In this document: positions 1 through 6,673 of the stretch, piece by piece
How the letters are laid out: each line of letters begins with the position of its first letter
Position numbering within the stretch: position 1 is the stretch's first letter
Assembly (NCBI GenBank): GCA_964525965.1
Contig: CAZGKA010000080.1
Coordinates: forward strand, 1-9,993
From: Methanodesulfokora sp964525965
GTDB lineage: Archaea > Korarchaeota > Korarchaeia > Korarchaeales > Korarchaeaceae
Direction of reading: 5' to 3'
Length of the DNA: 9,993 nt
Notes under the pieces: generated by a model
What the model was told of the DNA's origin: nothing
Database searches by the model: none
Seen by the model: only the letters and a program-made list of their open reading frames with translations
Position numbers and translations under genes: made by a program

Positions 1-715
1 GTGCCGCTGACCGGGGGCAACCCCGGGACAGGGCTAGGTGGGCAGTTTGGCTGGGGTGGCACGCCCCTGCAAAGGTATCAGGGGCGCCCAAAGGCGGGCT
101 CAGGCGGGACAGAAACCCGCCGTAGAGGGCAAGGCCAAAAGTCCGCCTGACTGGATCCCTAAAAGCGTGGGATCCAGGGGTGAAAGCCGGGCCTAGCGAA
201 CACTCGCGCCCTCTCGGTGAGGGCCGGGTACGACAGAAAAGTTACCCCAGGGGTAACGGAGCCGTGGCGGGTGAGAGTCCCCATCGGCCCCGCCGCTTGC
301 TTCCCCGACGTCGACACTGCCCATCCTGGGGGTGCAGCAGCCCCCAAGGGTAGGGATGCTCGCCCGTTAAAGGGGAACGTGAGTTGGGTTCAGAACGTCG
401 CGAGCCAGTTCGGTTTCTACCTGCTGGGGCTGCGAGGCCGCCTGAGGGGAAGGGACCCTTAGTACGAAAGGAACGGGGTGCCGGGGCCTCTGGTGTACCG
501 GTCGTCCGCAAGGGCGGCGCCGGGTAGCCACGCCCCAGGCCGATAAGGGCTGAAAGCATCTAAGCCCGAAGCGGCCCCCGAAAATAGGCGGCCGTCCCCC
601 CTTAGAGGGGGTAAGGGCCCGGGTAGAAGACCCGGTTGATGGGGTGGGGGTGTAAGGCGGGAGGGGGTTTCCCCCGGACCGCCTCAGCCCACCACTCCCA
701 ATAGCCCGAACGCCT
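1..715 (+). rRNA. 23S ribosomal RNA, 3' portion (5' end outside window)
   Basis: This is the 3' third of an archaeal-type large-subunit rRNA. It begins around E. coli position 2210 and runs to the 3' end. Landmarks in order are the P-loop context (AGTTTGGCTGGGG, about 45-57), the peptidyl-transferase strand around 241-265, the strand with the A2503 equivalent (A308), the A-loop (353-364), the U2585/A2602 hairpin (about 388-413) and the sarcin-ricin loop (461-474). The closing segment GATGGGGTGGGGGTGTAAG lies near 638-656. The 3' end is estimated at about 715 by comparison with the E. coli terminus and could be off by about 15 nt. Several near-universal residues are substituted (see findings), yet spacing between landmarks matches E. 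coli exactly, which argues for a functional though divergent RNA. No intron is visible in this part. The downstream neighbour in the same orientation is RNase P RNA. Confidence 0.96.
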
Positions 716-790
716 CGGCTGGACTCTGACCGGCGATTCCCGTCACCAAGCGCTCAGAATGATCCTCTCCATCCGATCATCTGTTTCCTT

Positions 791-819
791 CCAGGCGTCA
801 TGGCCAGGCGTCATAAATG
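791..819 (+). promoter_or_regulatory. Possible RNase P RNA promoter with 11-bp direct repeat
   Basis: CCAGGCGTCAT occurs twice, at 791-801 and 804-814, and the second copy runs into CATAAATGA (812-820). That stretch resembles an archaeal TATA element about 23-25 nt before the expected RNase P RNA 5' end at 838. The match to the consensus is weak. Read-through from the 23S gene is an equally good source of transcript. Confidence 0.35.
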
Positions 820-837
820 AGCTCAGCAGGGTGCTCA

Positions 838-1134
838 GGAGAGGGGACCGGGTGGTTCGGCCCTTTCATGGGCTGAGGAAGGTCCGCCCACCTCCCCGGC
901 AGGTCGTCTCCGCAAGGGGATCTCCCGAGAGGGAGACCTCCTCCCACAGAAACGACACGGCTGTGTGGTCATGGCGATGATGCGCCCGAGCGCTGAGGAC
1001 CCACACAGATCCGGTGAAACGAGGGAGGAGGCGACCGGGTGCAAGCCCTCCCGCGATGGAGTGCCGGGGTGAGCGGGAGAAGGCGCAAAGTCAAATCCAC
1101 CCCAGTACAGAAGGCGGACTATGGTCCCCTCTCC
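838..1134 (+). ncRNA. rnpB: RNase P RNA (catalytic RNA of ribonuclease P)
   Basis: This is the RNA subunit of the enzyme that removes tRNA 5' leaders. Conserved regions appear in the right order: CR-I GAGGAAGGTCC (875-885), CR-II ACAGAAAC (946-953), CR-III GGTGAAACG (1013-1021), CR-IV GCAAAGTCAAATCC (1085-1098) and CR-V ACAGAAGGCGGAC (1107-1119). Helices confirm it. P1 is a perfect 12-bp pairing of 838-849 with 1123-1134. P2 pairs 850-855 with 1097-1102. A P3-like hairpin covers about 858-873. P4 pairs 881-888 with 1113-1120. A specificity-domain arm pairs about 961-970 with 998-1008. At about 297 nt the size is normal for archaea. Two oddities stand out: P4 lacks the usual bulged U, and the GGUAAGAG element normally following CR-III is hard to recognise. 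The last 16 nt overlap the 3' end of the convergent ccmF. Confidence 0.92.
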
Positions 1135-3860
1135 CTCGAGAGAAAACACTTCACGTCCCGGATTACCTGCCAGATCTCCACAACGACCATGAGGATGATT
1201 CCCGCTTCGAGCAGGGACATGCACGGAACAACCTTAGCGCGGATGTGCACATTCCCTTCCTCGGTGAAGTTCAGTGCCATGTGATAGAGGTCCAGTATGT
1301 AGAAGGGCAGCTCCCCAGCGGGCACCGAATCACCGAGATAGGCTGATGTGAGCAGAGAGGTCAGGGCAAGCCTCTGGGTCTCATTAAGTCTCTCGAACGA
1401 CTTGTTGAGGTAGTAGACCATGAGCGCATGGAACCCGATGCTCCAGGATTTGTCCTTTAGAATCGGAGGATTCAGAACGATGTACAGATCGTCAACTCCC
1501 CTCTTGACCACTATAACGCTGGGCACCAGCCCATGTATTCCCTGAACTTCTCCGTTGACGTCGAACCTCATCATGGCGCTCGTTGTTTCTCCATCCACCT
1601 CCATGGTTGAGAGAAGCCGGGCCTCCTCCGGCAACGCTTTAAAATTCAGAAGGCCCGATGGGCCACCGATCCCGGTGGTCCTGTTTGCGAGGATGTCAGA
1701 TAACTTGCTCTCCTCAGCCAGCTTAACGGCATCGAGGAGAACTCTGTCCTGGACAACTCTGAAGTAGGATGCGATGGCACCTCCTTCCTCCCTCACCGGA
1801 AGTTCAAGCCTTTCCTTTCCCAAGTAGCACCCGTCCTCAACCGTCATGGTCGAGTTAGCCGATAGAACCCCCTTGCTGATGAGGGATTTTTCGGGGATCC
1901 TCAGCATCGCCTCGGAGATCTCCAGGGTGCCCTTCCCCATTCTTATAGACAGGGGCTCCAGGAATTTAAGATGGATCGTTCGGGTTTGGCCGTTTAAGAT
2001 CCAACCAGGTGCGTGAGATAGTCTGACCTCCCCTCCAACGACCGTTCTCAGCGTGATCCGTTCACCACCATACTCAACGAAGCTCGTTATCCTCGGGTTT
2101 GAGAGGGAGACCTCCAGACAGGTGATGTTTGTGGAATTCACCTCGACCTCAGCGGGAGACCTGTAAGTTCCCCCGAGCTTGAGCCCCTCTCGGGTGGCCT
2201 CATAAAACTCCAGAACGCCGCTCTCGCTCAGAAGTCTCTTTCCTCGTAGATAAGCGAGAAAGATCCTGGAAAAATTCGTGGATAAGGCATCCATGGCTGA
2301 GCTGGCCCTCTCAGAGATCTCCGGCTGTATGTAGTCGGTGGACAGGTACATGCCTCCCCTGACCTCATACCTGTAGCCCCTCAGCTCGACTTTGGCTCCG
2401 TCGATCAGGACCTTCCTCCCGGCCTGCAGGTCAGCCTCCTTGAAGTAAGATTGCTCATATGCGAAGGGCCAGCTCAGAACAAATCCTATAACAACCAACA
2501 ACAGAGCGATATGTAGGAGGAAAGAGCGAACGGAGGAGCTCCTCAGGCGTGTGAGGATGACCGCGATCCCGGAGATCAGTCCGGCGATGGACAACGGCAG
2601 GACGGCGAACGTCATCAGGTTTACAATGAGAGGGCTCTCGGGGGACCAGACAAGATAGCCCGCAGCCACCATGAGCGACAGAATTGCGGTGAGGGAGAGG
2701 AGCAACCCCAGCGAGATCTTGATCCCTCTCCAACTGAGCAGGTTGCCTGCCGTGTACAGAAATATGGATGTGAGCAGCACGAGGACGAAGGGAAGCAACG
2801 TCAGGCTGAAGAACCTCGCTCCCGAATCCATCTCAGGGAAAACGAAGTTAAATCCAAGCAGACTCCCGATAGAAGCGCTGATCAGGATGAAAAAGAGCAG
2901 GAGAAACATGGTGAAGAGCGAAAAGCAGGACAGGAGGAGACCGATTCCCTCAGCAGATCTAGCTCCTCTGATTTTAGCTCGTCCGGTCGATCTCAATCCG
3001 TAGAGGACGAACGCTAGGGACAGGACCAGGAGCGACAAACCAGCGATGCCTCTTGAGGAGGCGAAGCTGTGGAGGGGGGATATCCCCACCCTGGCCACCA
3101 GACTGGCTAGAAATACGCTTCCAGCGGTCATCATAAGGGATGCTCTCGAAAGGTCCCTGTCCAGCAATCTCAGATGGAGGGCGAGCGTCAAGGATACCCA
3201 AGAAGTCAGTTCAGCCGTCTCAACAGGATCCCAAGCCCAATACCCTCCCCAGCCCAGCGTGATGTAGCTCCAGTACCCTCCAGTGACTATCCCCAGGGTT
3301 AGCAGCAACCATCCGATCTTTGCCAGCGTGACATAGCCTTCCTCATCGTGATAAGCGAACACCGTTGAGGATAATATCAGAGCGTACGAGGCGAAGGTGA
3401 GCAGCGGGTGGGGATACATCCAAGGGCTTCTGAGCAGCGGGTTGAGGCCTATTCCAGCGGCAACCCCGGGCGAGGATTCGAAAGCCCCGCACAAAAAGGA
3501 CAACACCGAGAAAGCCACTACGAAGAGCTCATGACCAACCCGCAACGTGGCCGGCTTTCTTCTCCAGGACAGAGTCACGAGAGCAAGCACCGCGGTGAGC
3601 AAAAAGAGACTTCCCCCACTGGTGGACCAGCTGGAGGCCACTCTGAGAGCCAGAGGAAGTCCACGAGAGGAGGTTTCGCAGACAGGTCTCAGGGTGTAGT
3701 CTTGAAGGGCAAAAGCTCCCAGATAAAGGATCCAATCCACAGCAAGCAGAGCGCATCCAATGATCCCCATGGGCGAGGTCTTCCTCCTAAAGCACCATTG
3801 GACCACATCCGCGACGACAAACAGGGTACCTAGGCAGGCCACCACTCCTGTGTAGTGCAT
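1119..3860 (-). CDS. ccmF: Cytochrome c haem lyase subunit CcmF, with enlarged extracytoplasmic domain
   Basis: CcmF is the membrane protein that takes haem from holo-CcmE and ligates it to apocytochrome CxxCH cysteines. The protein is polytopic, with the WWD domain WGGYWAWDP at about residues 204-212. It carries all four family histidines: H151 (YPHPLL) and H264 (SPLHSF) flank the WWD haem site, while H229 and H450 fit the transmembrane haem b ligands. The C-terminal signature DDLYIVLNPP and a last membrane helix are present. At about 913 aa it is far longer than the E. coli protein (647 aa). The excess lies in the loop between the last two helices (about 465-875), which contains no CxxC pair. 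I chose ATG at 3860 because GAGGTGG lies 6 nt upstream; an in-frame GTG at 3875 is less well placed. This is the last gene of the operon, 62 nt after ccmB, and its 3' end overlaps the RNase P RNA gene antisense. Confidence 0.95.
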   Translation of the reverse strand: MHYTGVVACLGTLFVVADVVQWCFRRKTSPMGIIGCALLAVDWILYLGAFALQDYTLRPVCETSSRGLPLALRVASSWSTSGGSLFLLTAVLALVTLSWRRKPATLRVGHELFVVAFSVLSFLCGAFESSPGVAAGIGLNPLLRSPWMYPHPLLTFASYALILSSTVFAYHDEEGYVTLAKIGWLLLTLGIVTGGYWSYITLGWGGYWAWDPVETAELTSWVSLTLALHLRLLDRDLSRASLMMTAGSVFLASLVARVGISPLHSFASSRGIAGLSLLVLSLAFVLYGLRSTGRAKIRGARSAEGIGLLLSCFSLFTMFLLLFFILISASIGSLLGFNFVFPEMDSGARFFSLTLLPFVLVLLTSIFLYTAGNLLSWRGIKISLGLLLSLTAILSLMVAAGYLVWSPESPLIVNLMTFAVLPLSIAGLISGIAVILTRLRSSSVRSFLLHIALLLVVIGFVLSWPFAYEQSYFKEADLQAGRKVLIDGAKVELRGYRYEVRGGMYLSTDYIQPEISERASSAMDALSTNFSRIFLAYLRGKRLLSESGVLEFYEATREGLKLGGTYRSPAEVEVNSTNITCLEVSLSNPRITSFVEYGGERITLRTVVGGEVRLSHAPGWILNGQTRTIHLKFLEPLSIRMGKGTLEISEAMLRIPEKSLISKGVLSANSTMTVEDGCYLGKERLELPVREEGGAIASYFRVVQDRVLLDAVKLAEESKLSDILANRTTGIGGPSGLLNFKALPEEARLLSTMEVDGETTSAMMRFDVNGEVQGIHGLVPSVIVVKRGVDDLYIVLNPPILKDKSWSIGFHALMVYYLNKSFERLNETQRLALTSLLTSAYLGDSVPAGELPFYILDLYHMALNFTEEGNVHIRAKVVPCMSLLEAGIILMVVVEIWQVIRDVKCFLSRERGP

Positions 3861-3922
3861 TGAAAACCACCTCACCCGGGAACATCTCCCGTCAGATCCC
3901 CGTCAGGGAACGTCACAGAGGA

Positions 3923-4567
3923 TCACACCTCCAGAACGTAGCCTATAAGCCAGGATCCCATGAGAGCAAACATAAAACCGGACAGGGCCAACATCCATAT
4001 GCCGAGAGGATCGCTGGAGCCCATGAAGGACAGCACCCTTTCCAGGATCGGGAGGCTCAACACCAGGATCATGGTGGGGAGCAGAACGCCTCTCGCCCTG
4101 ATAAACACGGATATGGACGACGCAAAGGAGGACACCGCCGACAGATAGATCCCGGCGGTCATGATCAGAGCGTAAAGGTCGAACAAGATCAGTTGACCTC
4201 CTGAGAGGAGGAACGTCGAGACCAATGAGAGGGACAGCAGCCCCTCCATCAAGATGAAGTTGACGATGGTTTTGGCCAGGAAGAGGTGGACGGGCTTAAC
4301 AGGGGAGACCCTAATACCATCGAGAGTTCCAAGGTCGTGCTCCCTCACAACGGTCATCAGAGCCGTGAAGACCGCCAGAAAAAGGGCCAACAGCAGAAGG
4401 CCCACGCTGATCAAGGGCACAACCTCTTCCTCAGGAACCATGTTGATGGCGAAACCCAGCAGGCAGGAGGATGCCACAGAGAAGACAGCCGCTCCCCCAA
4501 TTTCCGGGAGATTTCTCGCCTCCAGCTTAAGGTCCTTCCATATGATCCTCACGATCTGAAGAAGCAA
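3923..4567 (-). CDS. ccmB: Haem exporter / Ccm ABC transporter permease CcmB
   Basis: CcmB is the integral membrane partner of the ATPase CcmA. The CcmAB complex acts in the cycle that releases holo-CcmE from CcmC. The sequence shows about six hydrophobic helices and the typical N-terminal amphipathic start (WKDLKLEARN). It also has the conserved cytoplasmic segment EHDLGTLDGIRVSP between helices 2 and 3, which matches the family's E-x-x-x-G-T-L-x-x-L-x-x-x-P pattern. Length (about 214 aa) is normal. The start is uncertain. TTG at 4567 follows GAGGGGAGG by 4 nt and gives a normal N-terminus; an upstream TTG at 4594 would add nine residues. Either start overlaps the 3' end of ccmA, by 41 or 68 nt, consistent with translational coupling. 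Confidence 0.92.
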   Translation of the reverse strand: MLLQIVRIIWKDLKLEARNLPEIGGAAVFSVASSCLLGFAINMVPEEEVVPLISVGLLLLALFLAVFTALMTVVREHDLGTLDGIRVSPVKPVHLFLAKTIVNFILMEGLLSLSLVSTFLLSGGQLILFDLYALIMTAGIYLSAVSSFASSISVFIRARGVLLPTMILVLSLPILERVLSFMGSSDPLGIWMLALSGFMFALMGSWLIGYVLEV

Positions 4568-5174
4568 AGAGCCTCCCCTCTCTGATCTCAACAATCTCGG
4601 CCCCCTTCATGCGAACCTCCACGGGAGAGGTCATCACCACAGAGCAGTCCGAACGAATCAGAACGTCCATCAGAGCCCTCCTCCCGTCAGCGTCCACCCC
4701 TGATAATGGTTCATCCATCAGCAAGAGGAGCGGGTTGTGTAGAAGGGCTCTCGCTAGGTCCACCCTCCTCTTCCATCCGTGACTGAGGCTCGAAACCTTC
4801 CTATCCATATATCCTCTGAGATCGAGGCTGTCCAGCAGGCGCTCCACATGTCCCAAATCTTTGTAACCGTACAGACCAGCGTAGTAGAGCAGGTTATCCC
4901 TCACGGAGAGGTCCTCGTAGAGAAGGGGCCTGTGGGCCACATATCCTATGAGGGCTCTCGCTCTAGGAGATCTCACGTTGATACCATTTATGAACACCTC
5001 TCCTCTCGATGGTGGGACTAGTCCACATGATATCTTGATGAGGGTCGTTTTTCCTGAACCGTTGGGGCCAACTATGATCACTCGCTGTCCGCTTCGGACA
5101 CGCAGGCTGGCACCTCTGAGAACATAGTCTCCCCCATAGCTCTTCCATACGTTTCTCACTTCCAACAAGGACAC
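4527..5174 (-). CDS. ccmA: Ccm ABC transporter ATP-binding subunit CcmA
   Basis: This is the ABC-type ATPase of the Ccm pathway, acting at the cytoplasmic face with CcmB. Motifs are Walker A GPNGSGKTT (residues 36-44), the CcmA-style segment GYVAHRPLLYEDLSVRDNL in place of a classical Q-loop (about 77-95), the signature LSHGW (130-134) and Walker B LLLLMDEP with D-loop SGVD (149-160). The switch (H-loop) position reads MTSPVEV, with Pro (about P184) where active ABC ATPases have His. I chose GTG at 5174: GGAGGGAT lies about 8 nt upstream, it starts 4 nt after the ccmE stop, and it gives the normal CcmA size (215 aa). An in-frame ATG at 5240 would add 22 residues lying inside ccmE and looks wrong. 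Confidence 0.93.
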   Translation of the reverse strand: MSLLEVRNVWKSYGGDYVLRGASLRVRSGQRVIIVGPNGSGKTTLIKISCGLVPPSRGEVFINGINVRSPRARALIGYVAHRPLLYEDLSVRDNLLYYAGLYGYKDLGHVERLLDSLDLRGYMDRKVSSLSHGWKRRVDLARALLHNPLLLLMDEPLSGVDADGRRALMDVLIRSDCSVVMTSPVEVRMKGAEIVEIREGRLFASSDREDHMEGP

Positions 5175-5178
5175 TGAA

Positions 5179-5589
5179 CTATCCCTCCGCTGGAGGGGAC
5201 TCGTAGGCCTTGTGGCATCCCCTGAGAATGGAGCTGACATCGATCCATCCGAGGAACCTCCCTTTCCTCAACGGGTGGAACACCCCCCTGACGACCATCT
5301 CCTGGCCCACCATTGAATGGGTGGGCATGCCTCCGTACTGGTCAACGAACTTGTTCAGGCTGTAGCTGGCATTAACGAGCCACTTGCTCCCCTCGAGCAC
5401 GAAAACTATCCGATTTTTCTTTGAGAATATCTCGACGTCCGCCACCTTCGCCCTTACGGACACGAAGGAGTCTCTGCTGTAGGATGAGAGCTGATCCACC
5501 TCCACATATGAACTGGATGATGTGACAATATATCCCAGGATCAGGATCATCATGAAGAACAGGGATGCAAGGACGACTACCTTCAACAA
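5179..5589 (-). CDS. ccmE: Haem chaperone CcmE, archaeal/System I* type with C-x-x-x-Y haem site
   Basis: CcmE carries haem covalently from CcmC to CcmF on the outer face of the membrane. One N-terminal membrane helix (about residues 4-23) is followed by a beta-rich domain of OB-fold type. The flexible C-terminal tail holds C125-H-K-A-Y129. Bacterial CcmE has H-x-x-x-Y at this place, with His binding haem. The Cys variant is known from archaea and some deltaproteobacteria whose Ccm systems lack CcmH (System I*). The length of 136 aa is normal. The start is one of two adjacent TTG codons (5589 or 5586) behind GGGGGGAG, which itself overlaps the ccmC stop region. Gaps are 8 nt to ccmC and 4 nt to ccmA. 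Confidence 0.93.
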   Translation of the reverse strand: MLKVVVLASLFFMMILILGYIVTSSSSYVEVDQLSSYSRDSFVSVRAKVADVEIFSKKNRIVFVLEGSKWLVNASYSLNKFVDQYGGMPTHSMVGQEMVVRGVFHPLRKGRFLGWIDVSSILRGCHKAYESPPAEG

Positions 5590-5597
5590 ACTCCCCC

Positions 5598-6635
5598 CTA
5601 ACTTTTCCCACTCTTAACGATCCAAATGCTCAGCAAGATCAGCATCACAGCGTATACCAGGGAGTTCACCACATTTCCCCAGTAAGGAATTATTCTGACA
5701 TCGTTAGCTTCAATGACGCCGTCCTTCAAAGTTCCGTCAACTGAGAGCCAGTAATTCCTCAAGGTGAACAACCTTCTTCCTTTAAAGATCGCGTACACGG
5801 GAGTTATTGGGGGCTTCCCATGGTATACGAGCAGGTACCCTCCGCCACCGTAGCTGACGTTCAGGGTGAGCGTATTTCCATCGTATGAACCGGACAAGAC
5901 CCTCACCTTGAGCGTCCCACCGCCCGCGAGGTTGGGAGGCACCTGCAGGATCGCGATCAACGCCACCGCAGCGACCACAGGAACAACGGTCAGAGGGACC
6001 TTCTTCACATATCTCGCAAGGAAGATTATGAGGGAGATCTCCAGAGGGACAACAACAAGTCTGGATCCAAACAAAGTAAGTGCGACTCCGCTTTCGAGAA
6101 ATTTACTGGTCTCGATGAAGGTGGGATGGAGGCTCGGCATCACATAAGGGATGGAGAAGCTGAGGGGTATCGTGGCGTATGAAGCTACAGCAAAGACCAT
6201 GGAGACCTTCGATCGGACGTCCGGGTCCTCCACCCCGGACCTGATCGCTAGGTAGACCGAGAAGGAGAGGACCATCATGAGGACCCCCGTCTCCCTGGGG
6301 TCCCAGTTCCACGGAGAGCCCCATGACTCATAAGCCCATATAGCTCCCGTGATCAGCGTGGAGATCCCCACCAGCAGGCCAGCGGTGATGAAAAGGTGAG
6401 CTAGTTTCTCGTACCTCTCTTCCCCTTTAATTAAGCAGGCCAAGGCCAGGAGGAAGCCTGCCGTGAACAAAATGTAGGTGCTGATCGATACGGGCACGTG
6501 AACATAGATGTTTCTATATGCAGTCGGGTTTCCGAGGGGAACGATCGAGGGGAAGGGGCCAATTATCTGAGAAACGAACAAAGTTATAGCATCCATTGTG
6601 GTGAGAGAGGTAAGAACATAAAGGGCTTTTCTCAT
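5598..6635 (-). CDS. ccmC: Haem-handling protein CcmC with a C-terminal extracytoplasmic extension
   Basis: CcmC receives haem and transfers it to CcmE. Six core helices span about residues 5-220. The WWD motif WGSPWNWDP (105-113) is flanked by the two expected outer-face histidines, H46 (YVHVPV) and H170 (SLHPTF). After the core there is an extra segment: a helix (about 214-232), a beta-rich Gly/Tyr-rich extracytoplasmic stretch of about 80 residues (235-317) and a final membrane helix (about 324-340). Typical CcmC is about 240 aa; this one is 345 aa. The added helix could fill the role of the missing small membrane protein CcmD, which is inference. ATG at 6635 is preceded by GGAGG with 8-nt spacing. 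The in-frame TTG at 6650 lies over that same Shine-Dalgarno and is rejected. Confidence 0.94.
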   Translation of the reverse strand: MRKALYVLTSLTTMDAITLFVSQIIGPFPSIVPLGNPTAYRNIYVHVPVSISTYILFTAGFLLALACLIKGEERYEKLAHLFITAGLLVGISTLITGAIWAYESWGSPWNWDPRETGVLMMVLSFSVYLAIRSGVEDPDVRSKVSMVFAVASYATIPLSFSIPYVMPSLHPTFIETSKFLESGVALTLFGSRLVVVPLEISLIIFLARYVKKVPLTVVPVVAAVALIAILQVPPNLAGGGTLKVRVLSGSYDGNTLTLNVSYGGGGYLLVYHGKPPITPVYAIFKGRRLFTLRNYWLSVDGTLKDGVIEANDVRIIPYWGNVVNSLVYAVMLILLSIWIVKSGKS

Positions 6636-6673
6636 AGGCCCGTCCTCCAAAAATAAAGGTGAGGATTAGGAGG

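Noticed and set aside
217..559. Open frames of 62-105 codons on both strands inside the first 700 nt
   Set aside because: They lie wholly inside the 23S rRNA; GC-rich rRNA produces long chance frames and the translations resemble no protein family.
835..1346. Open frames of 73-129 codons across 759-1346
   Set aside because: They overlap the RNase P RNA, supported by paired helices P1, P2 and P4, or lie antisense to the ccmF coding frame.
3525..3841. 141-codon frame on the plus strand (3408-3833)
   Set aside because: It is antisense to the membrane-helix region of ccmF and has a low-complexity, hydrophilic translation typical of shadow frames.
3861..3875. GTG start for ccmF at 3875
   Set aside because: ATG at 3860 has GAGGTGG at proper spacing; the GTG codon overlaps that same ribosome-binding site.
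5175..5240. ATG start for ccmA at 5240
   Set aside because: It would lie inside ccmE and add 22 residues not expected in CcmA; GTG at 5174 has a good ribosome-binding site and the usual protein length.
6636..6660. TTTATTTTT upstream of ccmC as an internal promoter
   Set aside because: It is only about 10-20 nt before the ATG and overlaps the ribosome-binding site, too close for an archaeal start 26 nt downstream.
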